Source: PLanc-01 sp035342095 (lineage in GTDB: Bacteria; Planctomycetota; Phycisphaerae; Sedimentisphaerales; Anaerobacaceae). Taken from it: a DNA stretch of 64,000 nt. Where the stretch lies: positions 16,384 through 80,383 of the forward strand of contig DAOQWL010000017.1 of the NCBI GenBank assembly GCA_035342095.1, given 5' to 3'. Below the pieces are notes generated by a model. It was not told where the DNA came from. It was given only the letters and a program-made list of their open reading frames with translations, and ran no database searches. The position numbers and the translations under genes are program-made. This document shows, in pieces, positions 34,588 to 43,036 of the stretch; positions within the stretch are counted from its first letter, which is position 1, and every line of letters begins with the position of its first letter.

Positions 34588-36786
34588 ATGTCTGAGCCAG
34601 CGCGCCCCAACTTGCCGGATGCCTCGCCCAACCAGGCCAGAGTCATCACGATTTGCAGCAGCGACAGCATCAAGGACGCCGCGGCCAAGATGCTCTCTCA
34701 CAACGTGGGTTGCCTGATCGTCAACGACGACCAGGGTCGCTTCGTCGGACTCGTCACTGAGCGGGACATCGCCCGCCACGTGGCCGTGCGACCCGACTCC
34801 GGAGCCCAGATCCTCGTCAGCCAGATCATGACCGCCCAGGTTGTCTCGTGCTCCCCGGGGATAACCACCAGCGAAGCCAGGCGAATCATGATGGACAATC
34901 GGATCCGCCACCTGCCCCTCGTCAATGGCGGCAGAGTCGTCGGCATCCTCTCGGCCCGGGACATCATCTCCCAACAGCTTGTCGAAGACCGGACGGCCGC
35001 CGAAGAGGTGGCCATGCTCTCGAAATGTCTCAAGAGCATCGACCTGAACGAGGCCGCGGAGATCGTTGCCGCGGAGGCGCCGAAGCTCTTCGAGGCCCGC
35101 AATTCGGTTTTGTGCCTGTATCCGGCGGGCGATCGCAGCCGGGAGCCCGAATTGATCAGCTCCAACCGCTGCCCCTGCGTCGGCGGGCACCTCATGGGAC
35201 CGCAGGACGTCGAGACTCGCCAGTCCTCGCCCACCTACTGCCATGCGGAAATCCCTCTCGAGTGCAGCAAGTGCGGGGGCAAGGCCCCGCGCATGGTCCT
35301 GCCTCTGGACATCGTAGGCCTGCCCGAGGCGGCCACCGGCAAGGAGAAGCGTCTTTCCGGTTACCTGTGCATGTGCGGCCTGCCCGAGTCGAGCCTCTCG
35401 AATGAGGAGCTGACCCAGTACAAGGCCGGGCTGACCCGCGAGATCCTCGTCGCCCACCTGACCAACGCCACCCGATACCAGCAGGCGAGACTCACCTCCC
35501 TGACCGATGCGCTGACCGGGGTCGGTTCGAGGAAACTGCTGGAAGAGAAGCTGCTCGAAGAATGCGACCGGGCCAAGCGATACAAGCGATCGTTCTCCGT
35601 GGCGATCCTCGATCTGGATCACTTCAAGATGATCAATGACGCCCTCGGACACGTCACGGGCGATGACGCGATCCGCAAGCTGGCCGAATGCGTCAAGCGG
35701 GAGAAGCGAGGACCCGACGTCCTGACCCGCTACGGCGGAGACGAGTTCGTCCTGCTGCTGCCCGAGACGAAGGCCGCGGAGGCCACCGTCCTGCTGGAGC
35801 GCGTCCGGACCCGAGTGCGCGAGATCCGTTTCGACCAGGGAATGGGTCTGTCCATCAGTTGCGGGATCGCCGAGTGCCTCCTCGAAGCAGACGAATCTCC
35901 CGACGACGTGATGCGCCGGGCCGACGTCGCCCTCTACGAAGCCAAAAACGCCGGACGTAACTGCGTCAAGCTATGGAACGAGGAGATGGCCCGCCTCCTC
36001 AACGCCAGTGACATCGAGATCGAGCGGGTCAAGAGGCTCCAAAGGAGAATCATGGGCCTGTCGGAGAAGGCGGAGAGGGTGTTCATGGAGAGCATCTGGA
36101 GCCTCGTCCAGGCCCTCGAAGCCAAGGACGCCTATGCCCGCAAGCATTCGGAGAACGTCACGGCCTACTCCGTCGAGATCGCACGGACGATGGAACTGGG
36201 ACCCAAGTACGTGGACCTGATCCAACGATCCGCGATGATCCACGACATCGGCAAGATCGGCGTGCCCGATGCGGTCCTGTTCAAACCCGATCACCTCACC
36301 GGCCACGAACGCTGGCTCGTCGAGCAGCATCCGTTGGTCGCGGTGCGCATCCTCGAAAGAATGAGCTTCCTGGAGACCGAGACCTCCATCGTCCGCCACC
36401 ATCACGAGAAATGGAACGGGCAGGGCTATCCCGACGGGCTGGCCCGGACCGCCATTCCGCTGGGCGCCCGCATCATCGCGGTCGCCGACACCTTCGATGC
36501 CCTGACCTCGAACCGGGCCTACCACACCTCGCGCCCGATCGGCGAGACGCTCGCCATGCTGAAGGACTCCGCCGGCTATGAGTTCGATCCCACCGTCGTG
36601 ATCGCGATGGTCACGTGGATCGAATCGGCCGCCAAGCAACTGGGCGTCGCCATCGCGGACCTCGCCGTGGACGATCTGCTCTCGACCTGCGAGTCTTTGC
36701 GCCAGGCGCCAGAGCCGGCGATGGCCGCTCTCGGAGGCGACGAGCAGGGACAGAAGATCCTGGAGTGCGTCGTGCGCGAAACGTGA
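34588..36786 (+). CDS. CBS-CBS-(Cys-rich sensor)-GGDEF-HD-GYP cyclic di-GMP regulator
   Basis: 732 residues, soluble. AAGGGG precedes the ATG. Two CBS motifs occupy about 15-135 (VGCLIVNDDQGRFVGLVTER; HLPLVNGGRVVGILSARDII). A GAF-like middle domain (140-300) carries seven cysteines: C195, C197, C218, C226, C229, C261, C263. The GGDEF domain has the intact active site R-Y-GGDEF (381-387) with an I-site RxxD (R374, D377) five residues before it. The HD-GYP domain has HDIGKIGVP (552-) and HHHEKWNGQGYPDG (604-). Both making and degrading c-di-GMP are therefore possible; the CBS pair probably senses an adenine nucleotide and the Cys cluster a metal or redox state (inference). Confidence 0.92.
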   Translation: MSEPARPNLPDASPNQARVITICSSDSIKDAAAKMLSHNVGCLIVNDDQGRFVGLVTERDIARHVAVRPDSGAQILVSQIMTAQVVSCSPGITTSEARRIMMDNRIRHLPLVNGGRVVGILSARDIISQQLVEDRTAAEEVAMLSKCLKSIDLNEAAEIVAAEAPKLFEARNSVLCLYPAGDRSREPELISSNRCPCVGGHLMGPQDVETRQSSPTYCHAEIPLECSKCGGKAPRMVLPLDIVGLPEAATGKEKRLSGYLCMCGLPESSLSNEELTQYKAGLTREILVAHLTNATRYQQARLTSLTDALTGVGSRKLLEEKLLEECDRAKRYKRSFSVAILDLDHFKMINDALGHVTGDDAIRKLAECVKREKRGPDVLTRYGGDEFVLLLPETKAAEATVLLERVRTRVREIRFDQGMGLSISCGIAECLLEADESPDDVMRRADVALYEAKNAGRNCVKLWNEEMARLLNASDIEIERVKRLQRRIMGLSEKAERVFMESIWSLVQALEAKDAYARKHSENVTAYSVEIARTMELGPKYVDLIQRSAMIHDIGKIGVPDAVLFKPDHLTGHERWLVEQHPLVAVRILERMSFLETETSIVRHHHEKWNGQGYPDGLARTAIPLGARIIAVADTFDALTSNRAYHTSRPIGETLAMLKDSAGYEFDPTVVIAMVTWIESAAKQLGVAIADLAVDDLLSTCESLRQAPEPAMAALGGDEQGQKILECVVRET

Positions 36787-36832
36787 GAGGTCGCACGCGT
36801 GACGCACAGGGAATTCTGACGCTTCACGAGAT

Positions 36833-36861
36833 TTGTGTTCCGCCCGCGACGAGGGTATAAT
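36833..36861 (+). promoter_or_regulatory. sigma70-like promoter of the Tat-exported isomerase-like gene
   Basis: TTGTGT (36833-36838), 17-bp spacer, perfect TATAAT (36856-36861); ATG at 36891 with AGGAGA in between. Confidence 0.65.
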
Positions 36862-36890
36862 CCTCCTGTCTATTCTTGCAGGAGAAAGCT

Positions 36891-38615
36891 ATGGCTGACG
36901 ACGGAATGAAAAAAGGTAATCCGGGCCTATATTCTTCAACGAAATCTCTTGCATTCAACCGCAGAGAATTCCTCGGCCTGACCGGCGCGGGCCTCGCCGC
37001 CGGCGTGCTCGGCCTGAACGCATCCTCCTCCGCAGCGACCGATCCGCAAGGCTGGGACCCGAAGCGGCCCATGCTCTGCACAGGCCGGACCCTCGTAGTC
37101 CAGCCCATTCTGATGTACCGCGTCGCGGAACCCAGACCCGCCACTTCGTGGAAATCCTGGGGCAGCGTCCAGAGCGACGAGGCCGCCGCAACCGAGGCAC
37201 GCCGGATCTCCGAGGAACTGGCAACCTTGTGCGCACAGGCTCCTTTCCCCCTGAAGGCGCTGCCGATTGCCGTGGTCAAGTCGCCTGCGGAGGCCGCGAG
37301 GGTCCACGAAAACGAATACGACGCGGTCATCGTCTACGCCGCATCAGGCTCGGGCGAACTGCTCAAAGCCTGTTTCGCACCGAAGAAGGATCGCGACACG
37401 ATCATCTTCACTCGACGCAGCTCCGGCCCGGCCTACTACTGGTTCGAGGCCCTGAGCACCCGCTATCTCCAGACGGGCGCACCCGCATTCGGGCGAAGAT
37501 CGGAAAAAGCCGAATCGGGCCTGAAAGAACAGAAGGCAAGAGGGTCAGAAGGTGAGAAGGTGAGCGTGGAAGAAGGCAAGACTGTCCGACCTTCTGACCT
37601 TCTCAACTTCTCACCTTCTCGCCCCGATTCGGCTTTTTCCGATCCCTCCTGCCTCGACCACGGCCCTGTCCACGTCGAGGACGTGGTGGTAGACGACTCC
37701 AACGAGTTGCTCTGGCGTCTCCGCGCCCTGTACGGCCTGAAGAACTTCGTCGGCACGCGTATCGTCGCGCTGGGCGGTCCCTGGGGAAAGTACTCGCCCG
37801 AGGCGCCGGATGTCGCCCGCGAGAAGTACCGGTTCGAGATCATCGACGTGTCCTACGAAGCCGTGACGCCCCGCATCCAGGCGGCTCTGGCCGACCGCGA
37901 CAGGATGGCCGCCGCCAGGCGGTGGGCCGAAGCCTACCTTGCCCTGCCCGGCACGACCCTGGCCACGACGAACCAGTTCCTCGTCAACGCCTTCATGCTC
38001 TACGGCGTCTTCAAGGACCTGATGCGCGAGCACGACGCGTCGGCCTTCACGATCCGCAACTGCATGAGCACGATCATGCCCATCTCGCAGACGACGCCGT
38101 GCCTGACCCTCGGCCTGCTCGACGACGAAGGTTTGATCGCCTTCTGCGAGTCCGATTTCGTCATCATCCCCGCCGGCATCCTGTTGCGCCACGTCTCGGG
38201 CCTGCCCGTCTTCATGCACAACTCGACCTTCCCGCACGACGGGATCGTGACGTGTGCCCATTGCAGCTCGCCCCGACGGTTCGACGGCGTCCGCTACGAG
38301 CCCGCTCGGATCATGACGCACTACGAGTCCGAATACGGCGCCGCTCCCAAGGTGGACCTCCCGCCCGGCCAGCAGGTGACGTTCATCGATCCCGAGTACA
38401 GCACCGGCCGCTGGCTCGGCTTCACCGGCATCGTCCGCAGCAACCCGGCCTACGAAATCTGCCGCTCCCAGCAGGACGTTCAGATCCAGGGCGACTGGCG
38501 AAAACTCATCAACGAGGTTCGCGACTCGCACTGGATGATGGCCTACGGCGACCACGTCAAACCGCTCGCCTACGCCGCCCGAAAGCTCGGAATCCGATGG
38601 GAAGAGCTGTCATAG
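36891..38615 (+). CDS. Tat-exported sugar-isomerase-like protein with an in-frame palindromic insertion
   Basis: 574 residues; AGGAGA is upstream of ATG 36891. A twin-arginine signal is clear: FNRREFLGLTGAGLAAGVLG followed by an Ala-rich cleavage region. The body resembles the L-fucose/L-arabinose isomerase-like fold (COG2407): an N-terminal Rossmann-like half (PIAVVKSPAEAARVHENEYD, VIVYAASGSGELL) and a C-terminal half with NCMSTIMPISQTTPCLTLGL, HNSTFPHDGIVTCAHC and LGFTGIVRSNPAYEICRSQQ. Residues about 203-251 are encoded by a 147-bp inverted repeat (37498-37644) and are low-complexity, so they are not part of the fold. Catalytic function in the periplasm is uncertain. Confidence 0.75.
   Translation: MADDGMKKGNPGLYSSTKSLAFNRREFLGLTGAGLAAGVLGLNASSSAATDPQGWDPKRPMLCTGRTLVVQPILMYRVAEPRPATSWKSWGSVQSDEAAATEARRISEELATLCAQAPFPLKALPIAVVKSPAEAARVHENEYDAVIVYAASGSGELLKACFAPKKDRDTIIFTRRSSGPAYYWFEALSTRYLQTGAPAFGRRSEKAESGLKEQKARGSEGEKVSVEEGKTVRPSDLLNFSPSRPDSAFSDPSCLDHGPVHVEDVVVDDSNELLWRLRALYGLKNFVGTRIVALGGPWGKYSPEAPDVAREKYRFEIIDVSYEAVTPRIQAALADRDRMAAARRWAEAYLALPGTTLATTNQFLVNAFMLYGVFKDLMREHDASAFTIRNCMSTIMPISQTTPCLTLGLLDDEGLIAFCESDFVIIPAGILLRHVSGLPVFMHNSTFPHDGIVTCAHCSSPRRFDGVRYEPARIMTHYESEYGAAPKVDLPPGQQVTFIDPEYSTGRWLGFTGIVRSNPAYEICRSQQDVQIQGDWRKLINEVRDSHWMMAYGDHVKPLAYAARKLGIRWEELS
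37498..37644. repeat. in-frame palindromic insertion (family E) inside the isomerase-like gene
   Basis: Outer arms GATCGGAAAAAGCCGAATCG (starting 37498) and the exact complement ending GATC at 37644 give a perfect 22-bp inverted repeat; an inner pair built from GAAGGTGAGAAGGTGAG and CTCAACTTCTCACCTTCTC forms a second stem. Total length 147 bp = 49 codons, and the frame stays open through it. Confidence 0.85.
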
Positions 38616-38685
38616 AACGGTCCAATCAGCCGGGGCTCTGCCACCTGGCTGGCATCAAATGTCAGAGTTCGCATTCCAGTGCATA

Positions 38686-39552
38686 TTACTCATCGCTACT
38701 CGAACCAACCCACCATTGGTTGTTCAGTCTGGCTATTTCCACGAACAAGTCGGTATCCTCCATGGCTCGCTGTGCGCTCATCGAGAAGATGAACTGCTTG
38801 TACTTGTCATTGTATTGAATCGATCGGGCTTCGAGCAATTGGGCGATCTCTTCTTGTTTGGAACCGTACCGAAACTGAATCAATACGTTGCCGCCACTGC
38901 GCGTGCGTACAAGGAGTTGATTGTAGCTGCGGCAAACGATGTTGATTGAGTATTTGCAGTAGTTGAAACGGGGGTTATCGTAGATTGGCTGTGTCACTTC
39001 AAATATTATACGTTGCGCTACCAGCAAGGTTTCATTTGACTTCTTTCGCCAATAGACCTCGTCGAAACTGTCTCCATCTTGGCTGACCTCATCATCCACT
39101 TCTTCGTAGACATCAAGGATCTTCGTGAAATGAAGCGAGTGTCCGGCGGGGGATTTGATCACGTTAACCTGAATGGCGATGAGCGGAACAGAGCCACTCA
39201 GGATCTGGATGACGTTGAAAAACCTCTTTGTGATTCGCTCAGCAATCAGGACAGCAAAATGTTGGCGTTGCGGCCATTTCCGCTTGATCAAATCCCAGTA
39301 CTCGATGGTTCTGATGATGTGGCTGGGATCGGTGTCGCCCAGCATGACTTCGACTTCGTACATTGAATCATCAACAGGATTCTTGAGCAGGATATCTAAG
39401 CGGCCGCCAGAACTGATAGACCGCTCCTTTGTGACCCCCTCCAAATCGCCAAGACCAATGGATGAAGGATTATCCCAAATCTGCTCCTGTAACCATGCCT
39501 CGTCCAAACCCAGTGACAAGAGGCTTACTGTCTCGGATATCGGTATCTCCAT
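38686..39552 (-). CDS. predicted PD-(D/E)XK-type nuclease-like protein, unknown role
   Basis: 288 residues; AGGAG precedes ATG 39552. The N-terminal half holds the pattern SSGGRLDILLKN followed by YEVEVMLGDTDPSHIIR, the D ... E-x-E core of restriction-endonuclease-like folds (as in NucS or DUF91-type proteins), then YWDLIKRKWPQRQHFAVLIA. The C-terminal half is unassigned. The gene has distinctly lower GC than its neighbours and stands alone in a gene-poor stretch, suggesting recent transfer. A defence function is possible but there is no partner gene. Confidence 0.6.
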   Translation of the reverse strand: MEIPISETVSLLSLGLDEAWLQEQIWDNPSSIGLGDLEGVTKERSISSGGRLDILLKNPVDDSMYEVEVMLGDTDPSHIIRTIEYWDLIKRKWPQRQHFAVLIAERITKRFFNVIQILSGSVPLIAIQVNVIKSPAGHSLHFTKILDVYEEVDDEVSQDGDSFDEVYWRKKSNETLLVAQRIIFEVTQPIYDNPRFNYCKYSINIVCRSYNQLLVRTRSGGNVLIQFRYGSKQEEIAQLLEARSIQYNDKYKQFIFSMSAQRAMEDTDLFVEIARLNNQWWVGSSSDE

Positions 39553-40162
39553 GAACGTCTCCTGTGAGGCTAATGATAATCAGCCGGACCTATGTTACGG
39601 ACAGGATATCAGATTCCCATCCATATAGACTCCCTTTCGAGTCCCCGCAGAGGCGAGGTGGAGCTCACGTGTCCGCAACGTGTACTGCTCCTTCCCAGTC
39701 ACTGCCGACATTGTAGCATGGGTCCAGTGCGACACAAGAGGAGCAGCAGAAAGATTTCTCCCATGGCGAGAGATGAAGTCCCTTATGGTTCGCTGGCGAG
39801 GGCCATCGTCACATCATAGCTCTCACCATCGGTCAGGGCGATGCCGCTGCCGGCGTTGATCGGTTCGGTTGCGATTAGCTTGCCGCTGACATCGGCGGTT
39901 GTGGTCAGGAATCTCGTTTTCGCCAAGCTCCACGCGCCGGCGGATGGGGTGAACGTTACTTCAGCCATTGTCAGGGTCTGGCCATTGGTCCCGCGGGCGG
40001 CACTGACCATACCCGCCGCGTTGGCGGGCTTGGTCTGCTGGCCGTTCGCCAGTTTGAACGGAAACTGAATCCCTTGGGTTCTGAGCGTGGGGACTCCTTG
40101 CGGGAGCGGGGATGCACACGAACGCAGGTGCGGCCGCTTTCACCCTCGTACACCCGCATAGT
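39553..40162. other. gene-poor stretch with a possible decayed open frame
   Basis: No convincing gene. On the minus strand 39783-40010 is open (MVSAARGTNGQTLTMAEVTF, then a run of Thr/Ser/Gly strands resembling a fragment of a phage-tail or adhesin-type beta domain), but it has no Shine-Dalgarno and its upstream in-frame extension lacks an ATG, so I regard it as a remnant. Nothing else is evident until the Pho-box array. Confidence 0.35.
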
Positions 40163-40214
40163 CCCAATCCGGTCCTAATCCAATCCTAACACAACACTAA
40201 TACTATCTTAACAA
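40163..40214 (+). promoter_or_regulatory. Pho-box-like array of five 8-bp direct repeats, period 11 bp
   Basis: Octamers at exact 11-bp steps: CCCAATCC (40163), CCTAATCC (40174), CCTAACAC (40185), ACTAATAC (40196), CTTAACAA (40207), each followed by three variable bases. The 11-bp period is that of PhoB-type tandem half-sites, and the motif itself looks like the cyanobacterial Pho box (CTTAACCT) rather than the enterobacterial CTGTCAT. It lies about 125 bp upstream of the pstS ATG, directly before the pst-phoU genes. No PhoB/PhoR gene is in the window. Confidence 0.75.
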
Positions 40215-40339
40215 TTGCCCTGTAGGAATGTACGCTCGTGAAGATCGCGGTGCGACGGGGTCTTCGGGCGGTTGAAGAATCAAACGCATTTTCGGATGGA
40301 TTTGCACTGGCTAATGCGGATCAGTACAATCTGCGGCGT

Positions 40340-41230
40340 ATGGGGTTGAGAACGACGACTATCGTGCTCTCGGTGTTTTGCGCGACCGTTCTGACCGGCT
40401 GCGGAGAAGCCGTCGACCCGAACGAGCCGCAGGGGTTCGTCCAGACGAAGGGGTCCGACACGATCGTCAACGCGATGCAGGAGACCGCGGAGGAGTTCAT
40501 GAAGGACTATCCGCACGTGTTCGTGGCCGTCACGGGAGGCGGCTCCGGCGTCGGCATCGCGTCGCTGATCAACAAGACCACCGAGATCGCCACCGCCTCC
40601 CGCGAGATGAAGGGCAAGGAGATCGAGATGGCCGAGAAGCGAGGCGTCCATCCGAAGGAGATCGTCGTCGCCTACGACGGCGTCGCGGTCATCGTGAACC
40701 ACCACAACCCCATCGACCGCCTGACCATCGAGGACCTGCACGACATCTTCACCGGCAAGACCACGAACTGGAGACAGCTCGGCGGCAAGGACCTGCACAT
40801 CGTCACGCTCTCTCGCGAGGTCAGTTCGGGGACCCATATGTACTTCAAAGAGGTGGTCGTCCAGCTCAACAAGAAGGGCAGCACCGAGGAGTTCTCGAAA
40901 GAGACGCTCCTGCTGACCAGCTCACAGGCGATTGTCGAAGAGGTGGCCAACAACGAGGGCGCCATCGGCTATCTGGGCATGGGATATCTTTCCGACCGGA
41001 CGAAGGCGGTCCTGGTGGCGAAGAAGCCCGACGAGTTCTATCCGCCGACGGTCCAGAACGTGGTGAACAAGACGTATCCGCTCTCCCGGCCGCTGTACCT
41101 GTACACGGACGGCGAGCCGGCAGGCGTCACGAAGCTGTTCGTCAATTTCGCCCTGGGCCCAATGGGCCAGACGAGATTCATGGCGACGGGATTTGTGCCT
41201 GTAGGAGAGACCCTTGCCCGAAACCAGTAG
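40340..41230 (+). CDS. pstS: phosphate-binding lipoprotein PstS
   Basis: 296 residues from ATG 40340 (MGLRTTTIVLSVFCATVLTG, lipobox LTGC); the in-frame GTG at 40238 would give no signal peptide. PstS binds phosphate outside the inner membrane and delivers it to PstCA. The binding loops are seen as KGSDTIVNAM, TGGGSGVGI and LSREVSSGTHMYF. The protein is of the short two-lobed PBP-like type common outside Proteobacteria. It stands under the Pho-box array and is the first gene of the island. Confidence 0.92.
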   Translation: MGLRTTTIVLSVFCATVLTGCGEAVDPNEPQGFVQTKGSDTIVNAMQETAEEFMKDYPHVFVAVTGGGSGVGIASLINKTTEIATASREMKGKEIEMAEKRGVHPKEIVVAYDGVAVIVNHHNPIDRLTIEDLHDIFTGKTTNWRQLGGKDLHIVTLSREVSSGTHMYFKEVVVQLNKKGSTEEFSKETLLLTSSQAIVEEVANNEGAIGYLGMGYLSDRTKAVLVAKKPDEFYPPTVQNVVNKTYPLSRPLYLYTDGEPAGVTKLFVNFALGPMGQTRFMATGFVPVGETLARNQ

Positions 41231-42191
41231 CACAACTCCGAACCCGTCGCGCGGGGCGCGGAGTGCGGAATGCGTTGAGGACACTCTTCCGCACGACACA
41301 CAACGCACGGCGCCCGACGCGCAGCGCCGACGGATTGGCGAGCCCGTCATCGAGTGGTGCATCAAGCTCAGCGGCCTGGTGGTCGTCGCCTTCGTCTTTC
41401 TGATCTTCCTGTTCCTGCTGCGGGATTCGCTGTCCCTGTTTCGTCAGTATTCCGTGAAGGAGGTCCTGTTCGGAAGCGAATGGCTGCCGATCTCGGAGCC
41501 CGCCAAGTTCGGTGTGCTCCCCCTGCTGGTCGGGTCGGTCTTCGTCACGTTCTGGGCGATTGTGATCTGCGTCCCGCTGGGGGTGGGCGCAGCGATGTTC
41601 ATCGCAGAGGTGGCTCCGAAACCGCTCAAGCACGTGCTCAAGTCGCTCGTCGAGATCCTGGCGGCGATTCCGAGCGTGGTGCTGGGCTTTCTCGGGATCA
41701 TCTGGCTGGGCCCGTTCCTGCGGAGCAGGTTCGGCCTGTCTACCGGGATGTGCGGCCTGACGGGCAGTCTGCTGCTGGCGTTCATGGCGCTGCCGACCAT
41801 CATCAGCATCTCCGAAGACGCCTTGGTGGGCGTGCCGAAGTCCTATCGCGAGGCCGCCTACGGCCTGGGCGCGACCCGATGGCAGACCCTCTGGCGGGTG
41901 ATCCTGCCCTCCGCTTCCTCGGGCATCGTCGCCGCGACCATGCTGGGAATCGGCAGGGTCGTCGGCGAGACGATGGTCGTGCTCATGGTCACAGGCAACG
42001 CGCCGGTCATGCCCAAGTCGATCCTCCAGCCCCTGCGGACCCTGACCGCCACCATCGCGGGCGAGATGGGAGAGACCGTGGGCGGATCGGAACACTACTT
42101 CGCCTTGTTCGCGGTCGGACTGGTCCTGTTCGCCATCACGTTCACGATCAACTTCATCGCGGATCTGTTCTTGAGAAGGGCCCGGAAATGA
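41214..42191 (+). CDS. pstC: phosphate ABC transporter permease PstC
   Basis: 325 residues from a TTG at 41214 overlapping the pstS end by 17 bp. About six membrane helices; the EAA-type coupling loop is SYREAAYGLGATRWQTLWRV. The first 40 or so residues are hydrophilic and compositionally odd, encoded by GCGGAGTGCGG/CCGCAC-type repetitive sequence (about 41255-41330) that resembles the other small palindromes in this window, so the native N-terminus may start nearer VIEWCIKLSG. The stop overlaps the pstA ATG (ATGA). Confidence 0.9.
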   Translation: MPETSSTTPNPSRGARSAECVEDTLPHDTQRTAPDAQRRRIGEPVIEWCIKLSGLVVVAFVFLIFLFLLRDSLSLFRQYSVKEVLFGSEWLPISEPAKFGVLPLLVGSVFVTFWAIVICVPLGVGAAMFIAEVAPKPLKHVLKSLVEILAAIPSVVLGFLGIIWLGPFLRSRFGLSTGMCGLTGSLLLAFMALPTIISISEDALVGVPKSYREAAYGLGATRWQTLWRVILPSASSGIVAATMLGIGRVVGETMVVLMVTGNAPVMPKSILQPLRTLTATIAGEMGETVGGSEHYFALFAVGLVLFAITFTINFIADLFLRRARK

Positions 42192-43036
42192 ACACCGCCA
42201 TGATCCGCCAGCGTGTTGCGTTCTCGATCCTGGGCCTGCTGACCCTGGCCATCGTCGTGCCCATTCTCCTGGTGATCGTCTACATCGTCGTCAACGGGGC
42301 CGGGACCATCACGTGGGAGTTCCTCACCGCCGCTCCGCGCCAGGGGATGAAGGCCGGCGGCATCTTCCCCGCCATCGTCGGCACCATTCTGCTCGTCCTC
42401 GGCACGATGCTCTTCTCGCTGCCGCTCGGGGTGCTCTCGGCAGTCTACCTCGTCGAGTACGCCCACGATAACCTGTTCACGCGGATGATCAAGCTGTCGG
42501 TGGTGAACCTCTCGGGCATTCCGTCAATCGTCTACGGCCTGTTCGGCTTCACGATGTTCGTCATGCTGCTGCGCCTGGGCACGTCGATCCTCGCCGGCTC
42601 GCTCACGTTGGCGATCATGAGCCTGCCGGTCATCATCACGGCATCGAAGGAGGCCCTGGAATCGGTGCCCAACACGTATCGCGAGATCAGCCTGTCGCTG
42701 GGCGCCACGAAGTGGCAGACCGTGCGGTACTGCGTCCTGCCCTATGCGATCCCGGGCATCCTGACCGGGACGGTCCTGAGCCTGAGTCGGGCGGCGGGCG
42801 AAACCGCTCCGATCCTCTTCACCGTCGCAGCCTTCTACCTGCCCCGACTCCCCCACTCGGTCTTCGACCAGGTGATGGCGCTGCCCTATCATCTGTATGT
42901 CATCTCCACCCAGGTGCCCAACATCCCCCTGTCCGTCAGCTTCGCGACGGCGCTCGTGCTGGTGGCCCTGGTGTTCCTGATGAACCTCGTGAGCATCTTC
43001 CTCCGCGCCCACTACCGGAAAAAGAGGTTATGGTGA
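42188..43036 (+). CDS. pstA: phosphate ABC transporter permease PstA
   Basis: 282 residues; ATG 42188 overlaps the pstC stop. Six membrane helices, coupling loop TYREISLSLGATKWQTVRYC, and the conserved SGIPSIVYGLFGFTMFV segment. With PstC it forms the channel through which the two PstB ATPases drive phosphate import. The last 7 bp overlap pstB1. Confidence 0.93.
   Translation: MNTAMIRQRVAFSILGLLTLAIVVPILLVIVYIVVNGAGTITWEFLTAAPRQGMKAGGIFPAIVGTILLVLGTMLFSLPLGVLSAVYLVEYAHDNLFTRMIKLSVVNLSGIPSIVYGLFGFTMFVMLLRLGTSILAGSLTLAIMSLPVIITASKEALESVPNTYREISLSLGATKWQTVRYCVLPYAIPGILTGTVLSLSRAAGETAPILFTVAAFYLPRLPHSVFDQVMALPYHLYVISTQVPNIPLSVSFATALVLVALVFLMNLVSIFLRAHYRKKRLW

Noticed and set aside
40255..40339. 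Upstream in-frame GTG start for pstS
   Set aside because: It would bury the lipoprotein signal peptide 34 residues inside the protein.
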